Below, one piece after another: positions 24,753-33,729 of a stretch of DNA of 64,000 nucleotides. Source of the DNA: Micromonospora sp. H61 (lineage in GTDB: Bacteria; Actinomycetota; Actinomycetes; Mycobacteriales; Micromonosporaceae); NCBI RefSeq assembly GCF_018070325.1, contig NZ_JAGPXY010000004.1, positions 112,009 to 176,008 of the forward strand, read 5' to 3'. Both the position numbers and the translations under genes were made by a program. The notes beneath the pieces were generated by a model. The model was not told the DNA's origin. It ran no database searches and worked only from the letters and a program-made list of their open reading frames with translations. Position 1 is the first letter of the stretch. The number at the start of each line of letters is the position of its first letter.

Positions 24753-25828
24753 TGGGAACCGTTGCCGCGCACGGGCTGCGCAAGTCCTTCGGAAAAGTCC
24801 AGGCCCTCGACGGGGTGACGCTGGACGTGCCGGACGGCTCGTTCTTCGTCGTGCTCGGGCCCTCCGGGGCGGGCAAGACGACGACCCTGCGAGCGATAGC
24901 CGGCCTTGACAAGCTTGACGCCGGGTCGGTGCATCTGGACGGCAGGGACGCGACCGATGACACCCCGGCCGCACGCGACCTGGCCATGGTCTTCCAGAGC
25001 TACGCGCTCTACCCGCGACACACGGTGTACGAGAACATCGCGTCGCCGCTGCGGGCACGCCGCTGCTCTTCGGGCGAGATCGCCACTGCCGTGGAGCAGA
25101 TGTCGAGCCTGTTGCACATCGAACGTCTGCTGCAGCGTCGTCCCGCGCAGTTGTCGGGCGGTGAGATGCAGCGCGTCGCCCTCGCCCGGGCGCTGGTCCG
25201 TCGCCCGCGCGCGTTTCTCATGGACGAGCCGCTGACGAACCTCGACCTCAAGCTCCGCGTCGAGATGCGCACCGAACTCACCCGCATCCACCGCAGCCTC
25301 GGAGCGACCTTCGTCTACGTGACAAACGACCAGGTCGAGGCCCTGTCCATGGCCGACCAGGTCGCAGTCCTCAAGGAGGGGAAGGTGCAACAGGTCGGGA
25401 CGCCGACCGAGGTGTACGAGCGTCCCGCCAACCAGTGGGTCGCAGGATTCGTCGGGAGCCCCCCGATCAGCCTGCTCGCCTGCCACACCGAGGGAGATCG
25501 TCTGGTCGGTGCGGCAGGCTGGACGCTGCCGCGGCCCCGCTGGACCACGGCTGAGGACGGTCGTGAGCTGCTGCTGGGCCTGCGGGCGGAGGACCTCTCC
25601 GTCGAGCAGCGTGGGAACGCGTCGTTGTCGGGTGAGCTCTACGGGCTTGAGCCGCTCGGTGACCGAACGGTGGTCGACGTCCGAGTGGGGACGGAGATCC
25701 TCAAGGTCAAGGCACGACCCACCGTCACCGGTACGCCGGGCGAGCGGCTGCTCGTCACTGTCGATCTGGATCGTGCGCACCTGTTCGATGCGGGCACCGG
25801 GCTGTCGCTGTCCGAGGCGGGGCGGTAA
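24752..25828 (+). CDS. ABC importer ATPase (second, H-loop Asn)
   Basis: A 358-residue MalK-like ATPase paired with the one before it. Walker A GPSGAGKTT, signature LSGGEMQRVALARAL and Walker B AFLMDEPLTNLD are intact, but the H-loop reads YVTNDQVEA: the usual switch His is Asn192 (codon AAC at 25325-25327). In ABC ATPases that His is needed for hydrolysis at the site it serves, so one of the two composite sites in a heterodimer may be weak, as in asymmetric ABC transporters. The GlpS/GlpT pair of the rhizobial glycerol importer has the same two-ATPase layout. Last gene of the overlapping operon; 275 bp without a gene follow. Confidence 0.9.
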   Translation: MGTVAAHGLRKSFGKVQALDGVTLDVPDGSFFVVLGPSGAGKTTTLRAIAGLDKLDAGSVHLDGRDATDDTPAARDLAMVFQSYALYPRHTVYENIASPLRARRCSSGEIATAVEQMSSLLHIERLLQRRPAQLSGGEMQRVALARALVRRPRAFLMDEPLTNLDLKLRVEMRTELTRIHRSLGATFVYVTNDQVEALSMADQVAVLKEGKVQQVGTPTEVYERPANQWVAGFVGSPPISLLACHTEGDRLVGAAGWTLPRPRWTTAEDGRELLLGLRAEDLSVEQRGNASLSGELYGLEPLGDRTVVDVRVGTEILKVKARPTVTGTPGERLLVTVDLDRAHLFDAGTGLSLSEAGR

Positions 25829-26104
25829 CGGCGCCCGGCGGCGACGGCGACATGCGCCAGCACATGGCAATCGAGCCTCGGCGGACCGTCACCAGTGCCA
25901 ACGGCCTGACGACGCGGGGACGGCCGTGGCCCGCGAAGGCGATCGGCGGCGCGGGGCGTCGCCCCGCAGACCGGGCCGGGGCCACATTCGACCCGCCCGG
26001 CAACCTCGCCCCCCGACGAGGGCGTGTGACCCGTCCGTCTCCGCGCGCAGCGCGACCGCTGAGGCACGCCGGACATCACGAAGAAGATCACAGGAGGCGA
26101 CGCG

Positions 26105-27565
26105 ATGAGTGACCCGATGAACGTGCTGGCCCCCGAGCATCGGCGGCTGCGGATCGGCGACGCCTGGCGCGACGCCGCAAGCGGAGCCACCTTTGCCGTC
26201 GAGGACCCGGCCACCGGCAAGACCATCGCCGAGGTGGCGGACGCCGATGTCGTTGACGGGCTCGCCGCCCTGGACGCGGCGAGCACGGCGATGGCGCAGT
26301 GGGCGGCGACCCCGCCGCGGAAACGGTCAGAGTTGTTGACCGCGACGTACCGGGCACTGACCGAGCGATCCGAGGAGGTCGCCCGGCTGATCACGCTCGA
26401 GATGGGCAAGCCGCTCGCCGAGGCTCGGGGAGAGGTGGCCTACGGCGCCGAGTTCTTCCGTTGGTTCGCCGAGGAGGCGGTGCGCGTCGAGGGGCGCTAC
26501 AGCACCGCTCCCTCAGGTGGGTACCGCATCCTCACCGTGCCGAAGCCGGTCGGACCGTGCGTCTTCGTGACGCCCTGGAACTTTCCGTTGGCCATGGGTG
26601 CCCGCAAGATCGCTCCTGCGCTGGCCGCGGGCTGCACGACGATCACCAAGCCAGCAGGCCAGACGCCACTCACCATGCTGTTCCTGGCCCGCATCATGGA
26701 GGAGGTCGGCGTTCCCCCGGGCGTCGTCAACGTGGTGACCACCAAGCGTTCCGGCGAGGTGGTCTCCGCACTGCTGGCCGACGGTCGGACCCGCAAGCTC
26801 TCGTTCACCGGGTCGACCGAGGTCGGGCGCGTACTGCTTCGACAGGCTGCGGACAACGTGCTGCGCACGTCCATGGAACTGGGCGGCAACGCGGCATTGA
26901 TCGTGTGTGCCGACGCTGACCTGGACGTCGCGCTCGACGGTGCCATGGTGGCCAAGATGCGCAACATCGGGGAGTCCTGCATCGCGGCCAACCGGATCTA
27001 CGTCGAGGAGCCCGTACGCGAGGAGTTCGCGGCGCGCTTCGCCGAGCGGATGGGTGCGCTGTCGATGGGCCATGGTCTCGACGACGGCGTGAACGTCGGG
27101 GCGTTGATCGACGACGCCTCGGTCACCAAGATCGACGAACTGGTCGCCGACGCGGTCGATCGCGGCGCCCGGGTCCTGGTGGGCGGCGAGCGTCCGGACG
27201 GGCCGGGCCACTTCTACCCGCCTACCGTTCTCGTCGACGTGCCCGAAGACGCGCGGATGCTGAAGGCGGAGATCTTCGGCCCGGTGGCGCCGATCATCTC
27301 GTTCACGTCCGACGACGAGGTGATGGCGAAGGCCAACGACACCGAGCACGGCCTGGCCGGATACGTCTTCACCCGTGACCTCCAGCGGGCGCTCCGGTTC
27401 GCCGAGGGGCTGGACACGGGGATGCTCGGCATCAACCGTGGTCTGATATCGGATCCGTCAGCTCCGTTCGGAGGCGTGAAGCAGTCCGGGATCGGCAAGG
27501 AGGGGTCGCACGAGGGCATCCTCGAATACCTCGACCTCACCTACGTGGCGATCGACCTACCGTGA
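26105..27565 (+). CDS. Aldehyde dehydrogenase, succinate-semialdehyde type
   Basis: A 486-residue NAD(P)-dependent aldehyde dehydrogenase most like GabD/succinate-semialdehyde dehydrogenases. Oxyanion VTPWNFPLAMGARKIAPALAAG, FTGSTEVGR for the cofactor, catalytic base in MELGGNAALIV (Glu258) and nucleophile Cys292 in NIGESCIAANR are visible, as is the C-terminal PFGGVKQSGIGKEGSHEGILEYLD. GGAGG lies upstream of ATG. The 276-bp gap after the ATPase could hold a promoter but no motif is convincing. With the iron alcohol dehydrogenase downstream it could convert a diol or 4-hydroxybutyrate through the semialdehyde to a carboxylate. Confidence 0.88.
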   Translation: MSDPMNVLAPEHRRLRIGDAWRDAASGATFAVEDPATGKTIAEVADADVVDGLAALDAASTAMAQWAATPPRKRSELLTATYRALTERSEEVARLITLEMGKPLAEARGEVAYGAEFFRWFAEEAVRVEGRYSTAPSGGYRILTVPKPVGPCVFVTPWNFPLAMGARKIAPALAAGCTTITKPAGQTPLTMLFLARIMEEVGVPPGVVNVVTTKRSGEVVSALLADGRTRKLSFTGSTEVGRVLLRQAADNVLRTSMELGGNAALIVCADADLDVALDGAMVAKMRNIGESCIAANRIYVEEPVREEFAARFAERMGALSMGHGLDDGVNVGALIDDASVTKIDELVADAVDRGARVLVGGERPDGPGHFYPPTVLVDVPEDARMLKAEIFGPVAPIISFTSDDEVMAKANDTEHGLAGYVFTRDLQRALRFAEGLDTGMLGINRGLISDPSAPFGGVKQSGIGKEGSHEGILEYLDLTYVAIDLP

Positions 27566-27700
27566 CGGGCCTGCTGCTCCGGGCGCCCGCCGAGCATCAC
27601 CGCGCCACCAGGGCGGCCAACCTTGCCGACGCCGTCCCGGTCTCGCAGGTGACCTGGACGTCCGCCCAGCACATCGCCGACGTTCCGGAGAGGCACCGAC

Positions 27701-28954
27701 ATGCTTGAGACCGTCCGTGGACCACGCCAGTTGATAGTGGGCGAAGGGGTCGCGCAGAACATCCCACGAGTGGTGGCCGAGAGCGGCTCGCGAGTCCTCA
27801 TCGTGACCGACCAGGTTCTTCTGGGGCAGCCAGGCGTGGCCGAGATCGTGGCCGCCGTCCGGGAGAAAGTCACGGTCGTCGAGGTGTTCTCCGACGCGAC
27901 TCCGGACGTGCCACTCTCCGATGTCGCAGTGGCCGTCTCGGCCGCCGCCGAGGTGGACGCCGACGTGATCCTCGCCATCGGGGGCGGCACGGTGATCGAC
28001 CTCGCCAAAATCGTCGGCGTCATCCGGCGCCACGGTGGGAGCCCGCGCGACTTCTACGGCGAGTCGAGGGTGCCGGGGCCGACGCTTCCCCTCGTCGCGG
28101 TCCCGACGACGTCAGGCACCGGCTCCGAGCTCACACCCGTCTCGGTGTTGACCGACCCGGACCGCGAGCTGAAGGTGGGGGTTTCCAGCGTCCACATCGT
28201 GCCCGACTTCGCCATCGTCGACCCCGAACTCACCTACACCTGCCCCGCGACCGTCACCGCCCACTCCGGCATCGACGCGTTCTGTCACGCGGTGGAGAGC
28301 TACACCGCGCGACCCCGGGCCCACGGACCGCGCGACCCGGTGGAGCAGGTGTTCCTCGGCCGCAACCCGATCACCGATCACTACGCGCTCCGGGCCGCGG
28401 AGCGAATCGCCCGTAGTTTGCGTCGTGCTGTCACTGACGGAGGCGACACGGACGCGCGCGCGGACATGTCCTACGGGTCCATGCTCGCCGGGCTCGCCTT
28501 TTCCCACGCGGGCAACGCGGCCCCGCACGCTCTCCAGTACCCGATCGGCGCAGCCACGCACACGCCGCACGGCCTGGGCGTCGGGCTGCTACTGCCCTAC
28601 GCGCTGGACGCGGCCAAGGATGCCATCGGTGACCGGTTGGCCATCCTCGCCCGGGTGTGCGGGCTCGACGTGACCGACGCCTCGGATGCCGAGGCCGCAG
28701 ATGCGTTCCTCATCTGGCTCGACGGGCTCCTTGCCGACATCGGCATCCCTCGCACCTTGGCGGACATCGGCGTGGCACGCGCCGACCTCCCGCGCTTCGC
28801 GGAAATGGCCAGTGGCGTCACCCGCCTGATCCAGAACCATCCAGGCCCGACCGACACCGCCAGCCTGACCGCGATCCTCGAAGCGGCCTGGACCGGGGAC
28901 CGGACCCGACACGCCCTGACTCCGAGCAGAGACAGTGACCGGCCTTTCACATGA
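27701..28954 (+). CDS. Iron-containing alcohol dehydrogenase
   Basis: A 417-residue group III Fe-ADH. The NAD-binding GGGTVIDLAKIVGV, the TTSGTGSE loop, and the metal ligands in AHSGIDAFCHAVES and APHALQYPIGAATHTPHGLGVGLLLP (Asp and three His) are visible. Known relatives include 4-hydroxybutyrate, lactaldehyde and 1,3-propanediol dehydrogenases. GGAGAGG lies 8 bp before ATG. It follows the GabD-like gene by 135 bp on the same strand. A tandem of alcohol-to-aldehyde and aldehyde-to-acid steps is the most likely arrangement; the substrate is inferred. Confidence 0.88.
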   Translation: MLETVRGPRQLIVGEGVAQNIPRVVAESGSRVLIVTDQVLLGQPGVAEIVAAVREKVTVVEVFSDATPDVPLSDVAVAVSAAAEVDADVILAIGGGTVIDLAKIVGVIRRHGGSPRDFYGESRVPGPTLPLVAVPTTSGTGSELTPVSVLTDPDRELKVGVSSVHIVPDFAIVDPELTYTCPATVTAHSGIDAFCHAVESYTARPRAHGPRDPVEQVFLGRNPITDHYALRAAERIARSLRRAVTDGGDTDARADMSYGSMLAGLAFSHAGNAAPHALQYPIGAATHTPHGLGVGLLLPYALDAAKDAIGDRLAILARVCGLDVTDASDAEAADAFLIWLDGLLADIGIPRTLADIGVARADLPRFAEMASGVTRLIQNHPGPTDTASLTAILEAAWTGDRTRHALTPSRDSDRPFT

Positions 28955-29011
28955 CGACGGCTGAGCCGAGCATTCCGACGCCCCGGGTGCGTGCCCTGCC
29001 TGGCAGTCGGT

Positions 29012-31138
29012 TCACCGCTCCGGATCGGCCGGGAGCCGATGCCGGCGGATCAGCCGCTGCCCGATGAAGGTTCGCCAGACCCGGTCCGCGACAGTCGGTT
29101 CGACGATCCAGAGCCGACGCTGCGCCTCGGCGAGGGTGAGCGGCGCGCTGAAGAGATCCAGGAACAGCCGGCTGCTGCGGTTGAGTGCGAACACCTGGCC
29201 GTCGACCCGGCGGAACAGGTGCCGGTCCGCCAGCAGGTCGCCGGGGACGCCTTCCTGCTCGTCGGATCGGATTCGCCGGTATGCGTCCCAGACCTGCTCG
29301 TCGTCGCGATCCACGAAGGCGCCGTTGGCGAGGAACTCGGTCTGGTCGTCGGTGTCGTGGCGTACCCGGTCGTGGGCGAGGAGGCCGCGTACCGCGGTGC
29401 CGTACCGGTCGTGGTAGAAGAACGTGTGCGGGGTGTCGGTGGCGCCCAGCCACGGACGGTGGTAGTGCCCGGGGTTCAGTCCAGCCTTTGCCTGGGCGAC
29501 CTCGGCCTGCGCCGCCGCGGTGACCGGCTCGTCGTACTTGAGCATCCGGACGATGTCGGCTCCCTCCACCGGCCGCACGTTGGTGATGCCGAACCGGTCC
29601 GGCTCCTTGGCGACGATGGCGCCCGGCGTCAGCATGAAGTCGCCGAGCCCGCCGAGGGTCCACAGGTCCGGGTTGTCACGCAGGAAATTGACGCTGTCCA
29701 GTGCCTCGTCGCGGGTCTCGGTGGGGAAACCAGTGAAGCCCATCATCTGCACACCAATGTTCGCCTTGGTCATCGCCATCATGGTGCGTCGTGCCTGCTC
29801 CGGCTTCGTGCCCTTGTCGATCAGATCGAGGACGCGCTGGTTACCGGACTCGAAGCCGACTGAGATGGCCACGCAGCCGCTGCGCCTCAGTAAGTCGCAG
29901 CGCTCGTCCGACCAGTACTTCTCCAGCCGGATCTCGGCACCCCAGCGGAAGTCCAGCCCTCGCTCGACGACCTGCTCGGCGAAGCGCAGGATGGTCGCGG
30001 GAGCGAGCACATCGACCGAGAAGTAGATGAACTTGGCGAACTTCGACAGTTCGGTGACATCCGCGATCATGGTGCTCACCGTGTCCTGCCGCCATGGGCT
30101 GGTGGGACCGTCGGTGTTCAGTCCGTAGTCGCAGAACGTGCACTTGTTCCAGTAGCAGCCTCGGGTCGGCGAATAGTAGACGAACCGCTCCGGGCTGAGG
30201 TAGAGGTCCCAGGGCAGGCCGGAGAAGTCCGGGACCGGCACCTGCGCCAGGCGTTCATAGCGCAGGGGCAGTTGACGCTGGCGGCCGTACTTGGGGTGCA
30301 GCCGGACGTTGGGGTGCCCGGCTGGCAGCGTGCCCGCCGCCACCGCGTCCAGGATCTCGGTGTAGGCGCTTTCCCCCTCCCCGACCACGATCGCGTCGAA
30401 GTCGGCCAGCACCTGGAAGACGTACTCGGGTTTGCTGGCGCACTTCCAGACGTCGGAGATCTCCGTGCCACCCGCGATGAGGAAGACGTCCGGGCAGGCC
30501 TGCCGAACGAGTCGGGCGATCCAGAGCGCGAACGGCAGCTGCCACTGGTAGGTGGCGCTGATGCCGATCACCTGGTGCCCGCCAGCGGCCAGCCGTGGGA
30601 TCAGCACGTCCTCGTAGTACGGCAGGAAGGGTCGGTTGAGCCGAGCGAGCAGCGCCTCGTCCGTCAGCGCGGCCACCGAGCCGATCGAGATCATCGGCGG
30701 TGGGTGGAGCCGGAAGCCGGCGTGGAACTGCCCGGGGAACCCGACCGTGCCGAGCGCGTCCATCCAGGAGATGACGCCCTCGACGGCGTCCTGGTAGTGC
30801 CGGTAGTCGTAGAACAGGGTCGGATCCTGCAGCACCCCGATCGACCGGCGCAGCCGCTCCGGATCGGGGTCGGGCAGGCCGAGCTGGTTCGCCCGGGCCA
30901 TCAGCGCGTCCGGGCCGCTGAGGTTGTCGATCGAGAGCCGGGACAGCTCCCGCCGAAGCCAGTCGTACGCCGACGGGGTGTACGAGTGGTGGAACGCCTC
31001 GATGTTGGCGTCGATGATCTCCGCCGGCTGGTGTCCCTGTGCCCGGGCGTACGAATCGAGGTAGTTCAGGGAGTGGTATCCCGAGGTGGGATCGGTCAGC
31101 GGGGGGTAGATCAGTGCTGCCTTCACCGTGCCGCTCAT
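29012..31138 (-). CDS. B12-binding radical SAM protein, RiPP maturation C-methyltransferase type
   Basis: A 708-residue radical SAM enzyme. Residues 1-300 form a cobalamin-binding-like Rossmann region (VIGISATYQWQLPFALWIARLVRQ, IAGGTEISDVW). The iron-sulfur motif is in SPTRGCYWNKCTFCDYG with cysteines 328, 333 and 336: CX4CX2C spacing instead of the classical CX3CX2C, a variant seen in some B12-type radical SAM families. GFESGNQRVLDLIDKGT follows. It resembles the RiPP maturation radical SAM C-methyltransferase family, which methylates unactivated carbons in peptide cores. ATG is set by GAGGAGGAG. It starts 10 bp after the TfuA stop, as the last gene of the precursor operon. Substrate likely the hydrophobic core of precursor 1, by inference. 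Confidence 0.85.
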   Translation of the reverse strand: MSGTVKAALIYPPLTDPTSGYHSLNYLDSYARAQGHQPAEIIDANIEAFHHSYTPSAYDWLRRELSRLSIDNLSGPDALMARANQLGLPDPDPERLRRSIGVLQDPTLFYDYRHYQDAVEGVISWMDALGTVGFPGQFHAGFRLHPPPMISIGSVAALTDEALLARLNRPFLPYYEDVLIPRLAAGGHQVIGISATYQWQLPFALWIARLVRQACPDVFLIAGGTEISDVWKCASKPEYVFQVLADFDAIVVGEGESAYTEILDAVAAGTLPAGHPNVRLHPKYGRQRQLPLRYERLAQVPVPDFSGLPWDLYLSPERFVYYSPTRGCYWNKCTFCDYGLNTDGPTSPWRQDTVSTMIADVTELSKFAKFIYFSVDVLAPATILRFAEQVVERGLDFRWGAEIRLEKYWSDERCDLLRRSGCVAISVGFESGNQRVLDLIDKGTKPEQARRTMMAMTKANIGVQMMGFTGFPTETRDEALDSVNFLRDNPDLWTLGGLGDFMLTPGAIVAKEPDRFGITNVRPVEGADIVRMLKYDEPVTAAAQAEVAQAKAGLNPGHYHRPWLGATDTPHTFFYHDRYGTAVRGLLAHDRVRHDTDDQTEFLANGAFVDRDDEQVWDAYRRIRSDEQEGVPGDLLADRHLFRRVDGQVFALNRSSRLFLDLFSAPLTLAEAQRRLWIVEPTVADRVWRTFIGQRLIRRHRLPADPER

Positions 31139-31148
31139 CGACTCCTCC

Positions 31149-32543
31149 TCAGCCGACCCGGGCCGCGGAACCGGCCAGGGTGTCCTGCGTGCGCGTGCCC
31201 ACCGCGGGCAGTCGCGGGCCACCGAACGCCTTGATGTACGCGACCAACGGTTCGGCGGCGTACCGGAACGCCGCAAGGTCGACGAAGCCCCGGTCCCACG
31301 CCGCCGCTTCCAGCCCGTCGGCGGCGCAGCCCCACAGCCTCGCGAAGCACGCGTCGACGATCTCGGTGCGGAAGTGCAGCCGAGCACCCGGTCGGCGATG
31401 CCCCGTCGTGCGCGGGACGAGCGTCTCGTTCAGCGACGCCGCGGTCGCCGCGACCTGCCGTGCCGCGGTGAGTAACGCGGGGGTACGCAACGGCGGCGCG
31501 ACCATCCACAGAGCCAGGCTGCGGTGTGGCGTGGTGCCGAACGCCCGCACCAACACCCGCAGCACCGCCTCGCGGTCGTCGAGACCCCGTTCCCGGTCGG
31601 TCAGCCAGTCCCACCCGCTCGGCGGCGCACCGGTCAGCCCTCGCCGGTGGGCCACCTCGCCGGCGCGCTCCTCGACCATCGGGTCGTCGATGTCGACCTC
31701 TGCCAGCCCGGCCAGCACCCCTCGCCGGTGCCAGGTCGCCGACTCGGGATGTAGCAGCATCAGCACCGCGGCGGCCTCCCGGTCGCTGGCCCAGTGCCCG
31801 CCGACCGACTCGCCGGCGAACCGGGCGCGCCAGCTGTCGAGAAAGCGGGTGTGCAGGTTGTCGAGCGGCTGGTCGCCGGCGTGCGCCGGGCACAGCTCGG
31901 GCGCGTTGTCCGCCGCCATCGACAGCAGCATCCGCGCGTCGGCGCCCTTGGCGTCGCAGGGGTCGCGCCGGTGCCAGGTCAGGAACCGGCCCACCACGGC
32001 CGCCGCCTCGGGTGGCGCGCTGCGCTCCAGCGCCTGGTACGACCGCCGCCGGAAGGGCAGGTCCCGGCCGATGTCCAGCAGCAGCACCGCCTCGGCGTCG
32101 CTGAGTACGCCGGCTGCGACGGCGCGGCGCAGCGCGACCCGGATGTTCACCAGCGGGACGCTCAGGGCGCGGTGGCCTTCCTCGGCGGGCCCGTGCACGA
32201 CGGCCACCTCGTCGTCGCCCGTGACGACCCCGTCGCGGTAGAGCCGGAACACCTCGCCCACACCCCGCATCCCGAACGGCCACAGCTCGGCGGCGCGCAG
32301 TGCGCCCATGCTGGCGGCGCCGGCCACGGTCACGCCACGGTCGAGCAGGTCGAGGATCTCCCGGTGGCGGACCGGCGGGTGTTGCAGGAAGAACCCGTCG
32401 ATGACGAGGACCCGGTCGCCGGGGGCAACGTCCAGGCGGAGCAGGTCGCCGTGCGCGACGGGCGGCAGCACCACCGCGTCGGGCAGCAGCCGACCGACCT
32501 CGTCGGCGGGGAGGCTCGGACCGATGAAGACGACGTCAGTCAC
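31149..32543 (-). CDS. TfuA-like protein, YcaO partner
   Basis: A 464-residue protein with an N-terminal TfuA domain: VVFIGPSLPADEV, LPPVAHGDLLRL, VLVIDGFF, HREILDLLDRG, AGAASMGALRAAEL, and GDDEVAVVH, all within the first 120 residues. TfuA proteins pair with YcaO enzymes to make thioamides (thioviridamide-type RiPPs, methyl-coenzyme M reductase). The C-terminal 300 residues have no assignment and are rich in Asp/Arg. GTG start overlaps the YcaO stop by 8 bp, so they are coupled. Confidence 0.88.
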   Translation of the reverse strand: MTDVVFIGPSLPADEVGRLLPDAVVLPPVAHGDLLRLDVAPGDRVLVIDGFFLQHPPVRHREILDLLDRGVTVAGAASMGALRAAELWPFGMRGVGEVFRLYRDGVVTGDDEVAVVHGPAEEGHRALSVPLVNIRVALRRAVAAGVLSDAEAVLLLDIGRDLPFRRRSYQALERSAPPEAAAVVGRFLTWHRRDPCDAKGADARMLLSMAADNAPELCPAHAGDQPLDNLHTRFLDSWRARFAGESVGGHWASDREAAAVLMLLHPESATWHRRGVLAGLAEVDIDDPMVEERAGEVAHRRGLTGAPPSGWDWLTDRERGLDDREAVLRVLVRAFGTTPHRSLALWMVAPPLRTPALLTAARQVAATAASLNETLVPRTTGHRRPGARLHFRTEIVDACFARLWGCAADGLEAAAWDRGFVDLAAFRYAAEPLVAYIKAFGGPRLPAVGTRTQDTLAGSAARVG

Positions 32544-33702
32544 GGGGCACTCCTGGTCGGGTACTCAGGGCCCGCTCGTCGAACATCCGCAGGCCGGGGG
32601 CGAACACCTTGCTCACCGCAATGCCGATGTCGTCGTGCGTCAGGTCGACGCTGAACGGCTCGACGCCGGTGACCCGCTGCACCCGCGCCGCCAGCTCGCG
32701 CAGCACCTGGGTCACGTCCCCCACGGGTGGCGCATCCCGGCGGACCGGCCGGACGGGCCGGTCGACTGTGGGCGGCGGCACCGGCGGTGCGCCGACATCG
32801 TGGTAGGCGGTGGCGTCGATGTCATCACGGGCTCCGGAGACCATGACCAGCCGCGATTGCGCTGCCTCCGCCATGGCCCGACCGACGGCGATCTCCGGGT
32901 CCACGTGGCAGCCGAAGCCGCCGAAGGTGACCGGCAGGTCCTCCGACCAGATCGAGGCGGCGTAGCAGGGCACGCCGACCGCGTTGGTGATGTCGCAGAC
33001 CTCCACCCAGCAACCGGCCGCCACCAGCGCCTCGTGCACCGCGCGGGTCATCACGTTGGTGACGGTGCCCGGGTCGGCGTAGGTGCGCTCGGCCAACGGT
33101 GAGGTGCAGTACGGGGCGATGCAGTCGCGCTCGACGACCTCCAGCAAAGCGTGCAGGCTGGCCTCGGCGAAGGTGTTCCCGGTGGCCAGCCCGTTGCTGC
33201 TGGGGGTGAACAGGGCGCGGTCCCAGCCCCGCCGGATGGTGAAGTCGAGTTCGATGGTGGCGCGGGGCACCAGGCAGTCCGCACCGGTCACCAGCCCTCG
33301 GCCAGCCACCCAGTCGAGCTCGACGGCGGGGGTCAGGGGTGACCGTTCCGCCAGGTGCAGCCACCGGACGTCGTAGGGCAGGTCGAGCGCCTCGGCCGGG
33401 GACCGGACGACGGTCCCCGGCCGGAGGTTCTCGGCATGCCAGGACTCGATGCTCTCCATGACCGCGCTGACCCGGGCCTGCGTCGCCGTGGCGCCGGTGC
33501 CGACGCTCACCGCCATGGTTGCTCCCACCGGCCGGTAGGCGACGTGCACCGGTAGGCCGATCTCGTCGAGCCGGGTGATGTCGGCGACCCGGGTGATCCG
33601 GAACCGGTCGAGCAGGCCCCCGATCCGCTCCCAGGTCTGCTCCACGGTGGCCGTCCGGTAGGTGCCGGATCGGAACGCGATGGTCTCGGTCGTGTCAGTC
33701 AT
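32536..33702 (-). CDS. YcaO-domain protein (probable thioamidation type)
   Basis: A 388-residue stand-alone YcaO ATPase, which activates peptide backbone amides with ATP. Nucleotide-binding signatures are ARVSAVMESIESWHAEN (about 76-92) and HALLEVVERDC (about 184-194). It lacks an E1-like or cyclodehydratase partner domain and its C-terminus (RPGVPRD) lacks the PxPxP end of azoline makers. Overlapping with a TfuA gene, it most likely installs sulfur on the amide backbone. The second YcaO in this cluster is the fused one at 43310-45586. ATG starts 27 bp after the stop of precursor 1. Confidence 0.88.
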   Translation of the reverse strand: MTDTTETIAFRSGTYRTATVEQTWERIGGLLDRFRITRVADITRLDEIGLPVHVAYRPVGATMAVSVGTGATATQARVSAVMESIESWHAENLRPGTVVRSPAEALDLPYDVRWLHLAERSPLTPAVELDWVAGRGLVTGADCLVPRATIELDFTIRRGWDRALFTPSSNGLATGNTFAEASLHALLEVVERDCIAPYCTSPLAERTYADPGTVTNVMTRAVHEALVAAGCWVEVCDITNAVGVPCYAASIWSEDLPVTFGGFGCHVDPEIAVGRAMAEAAQSRLVMVSGARDDIDATAYHDVGAPPVPPPTVDRPVRPVRRDAPPVGDVTQVLRELAARVQRVTGVEPFSVDLTHDDIGIAVSKVFAPGLRMFDERALSTRPGVPRD

Positions 33703-33729
33703 CGAGGCTCCCGGCGAGGGGTGGGGAAC

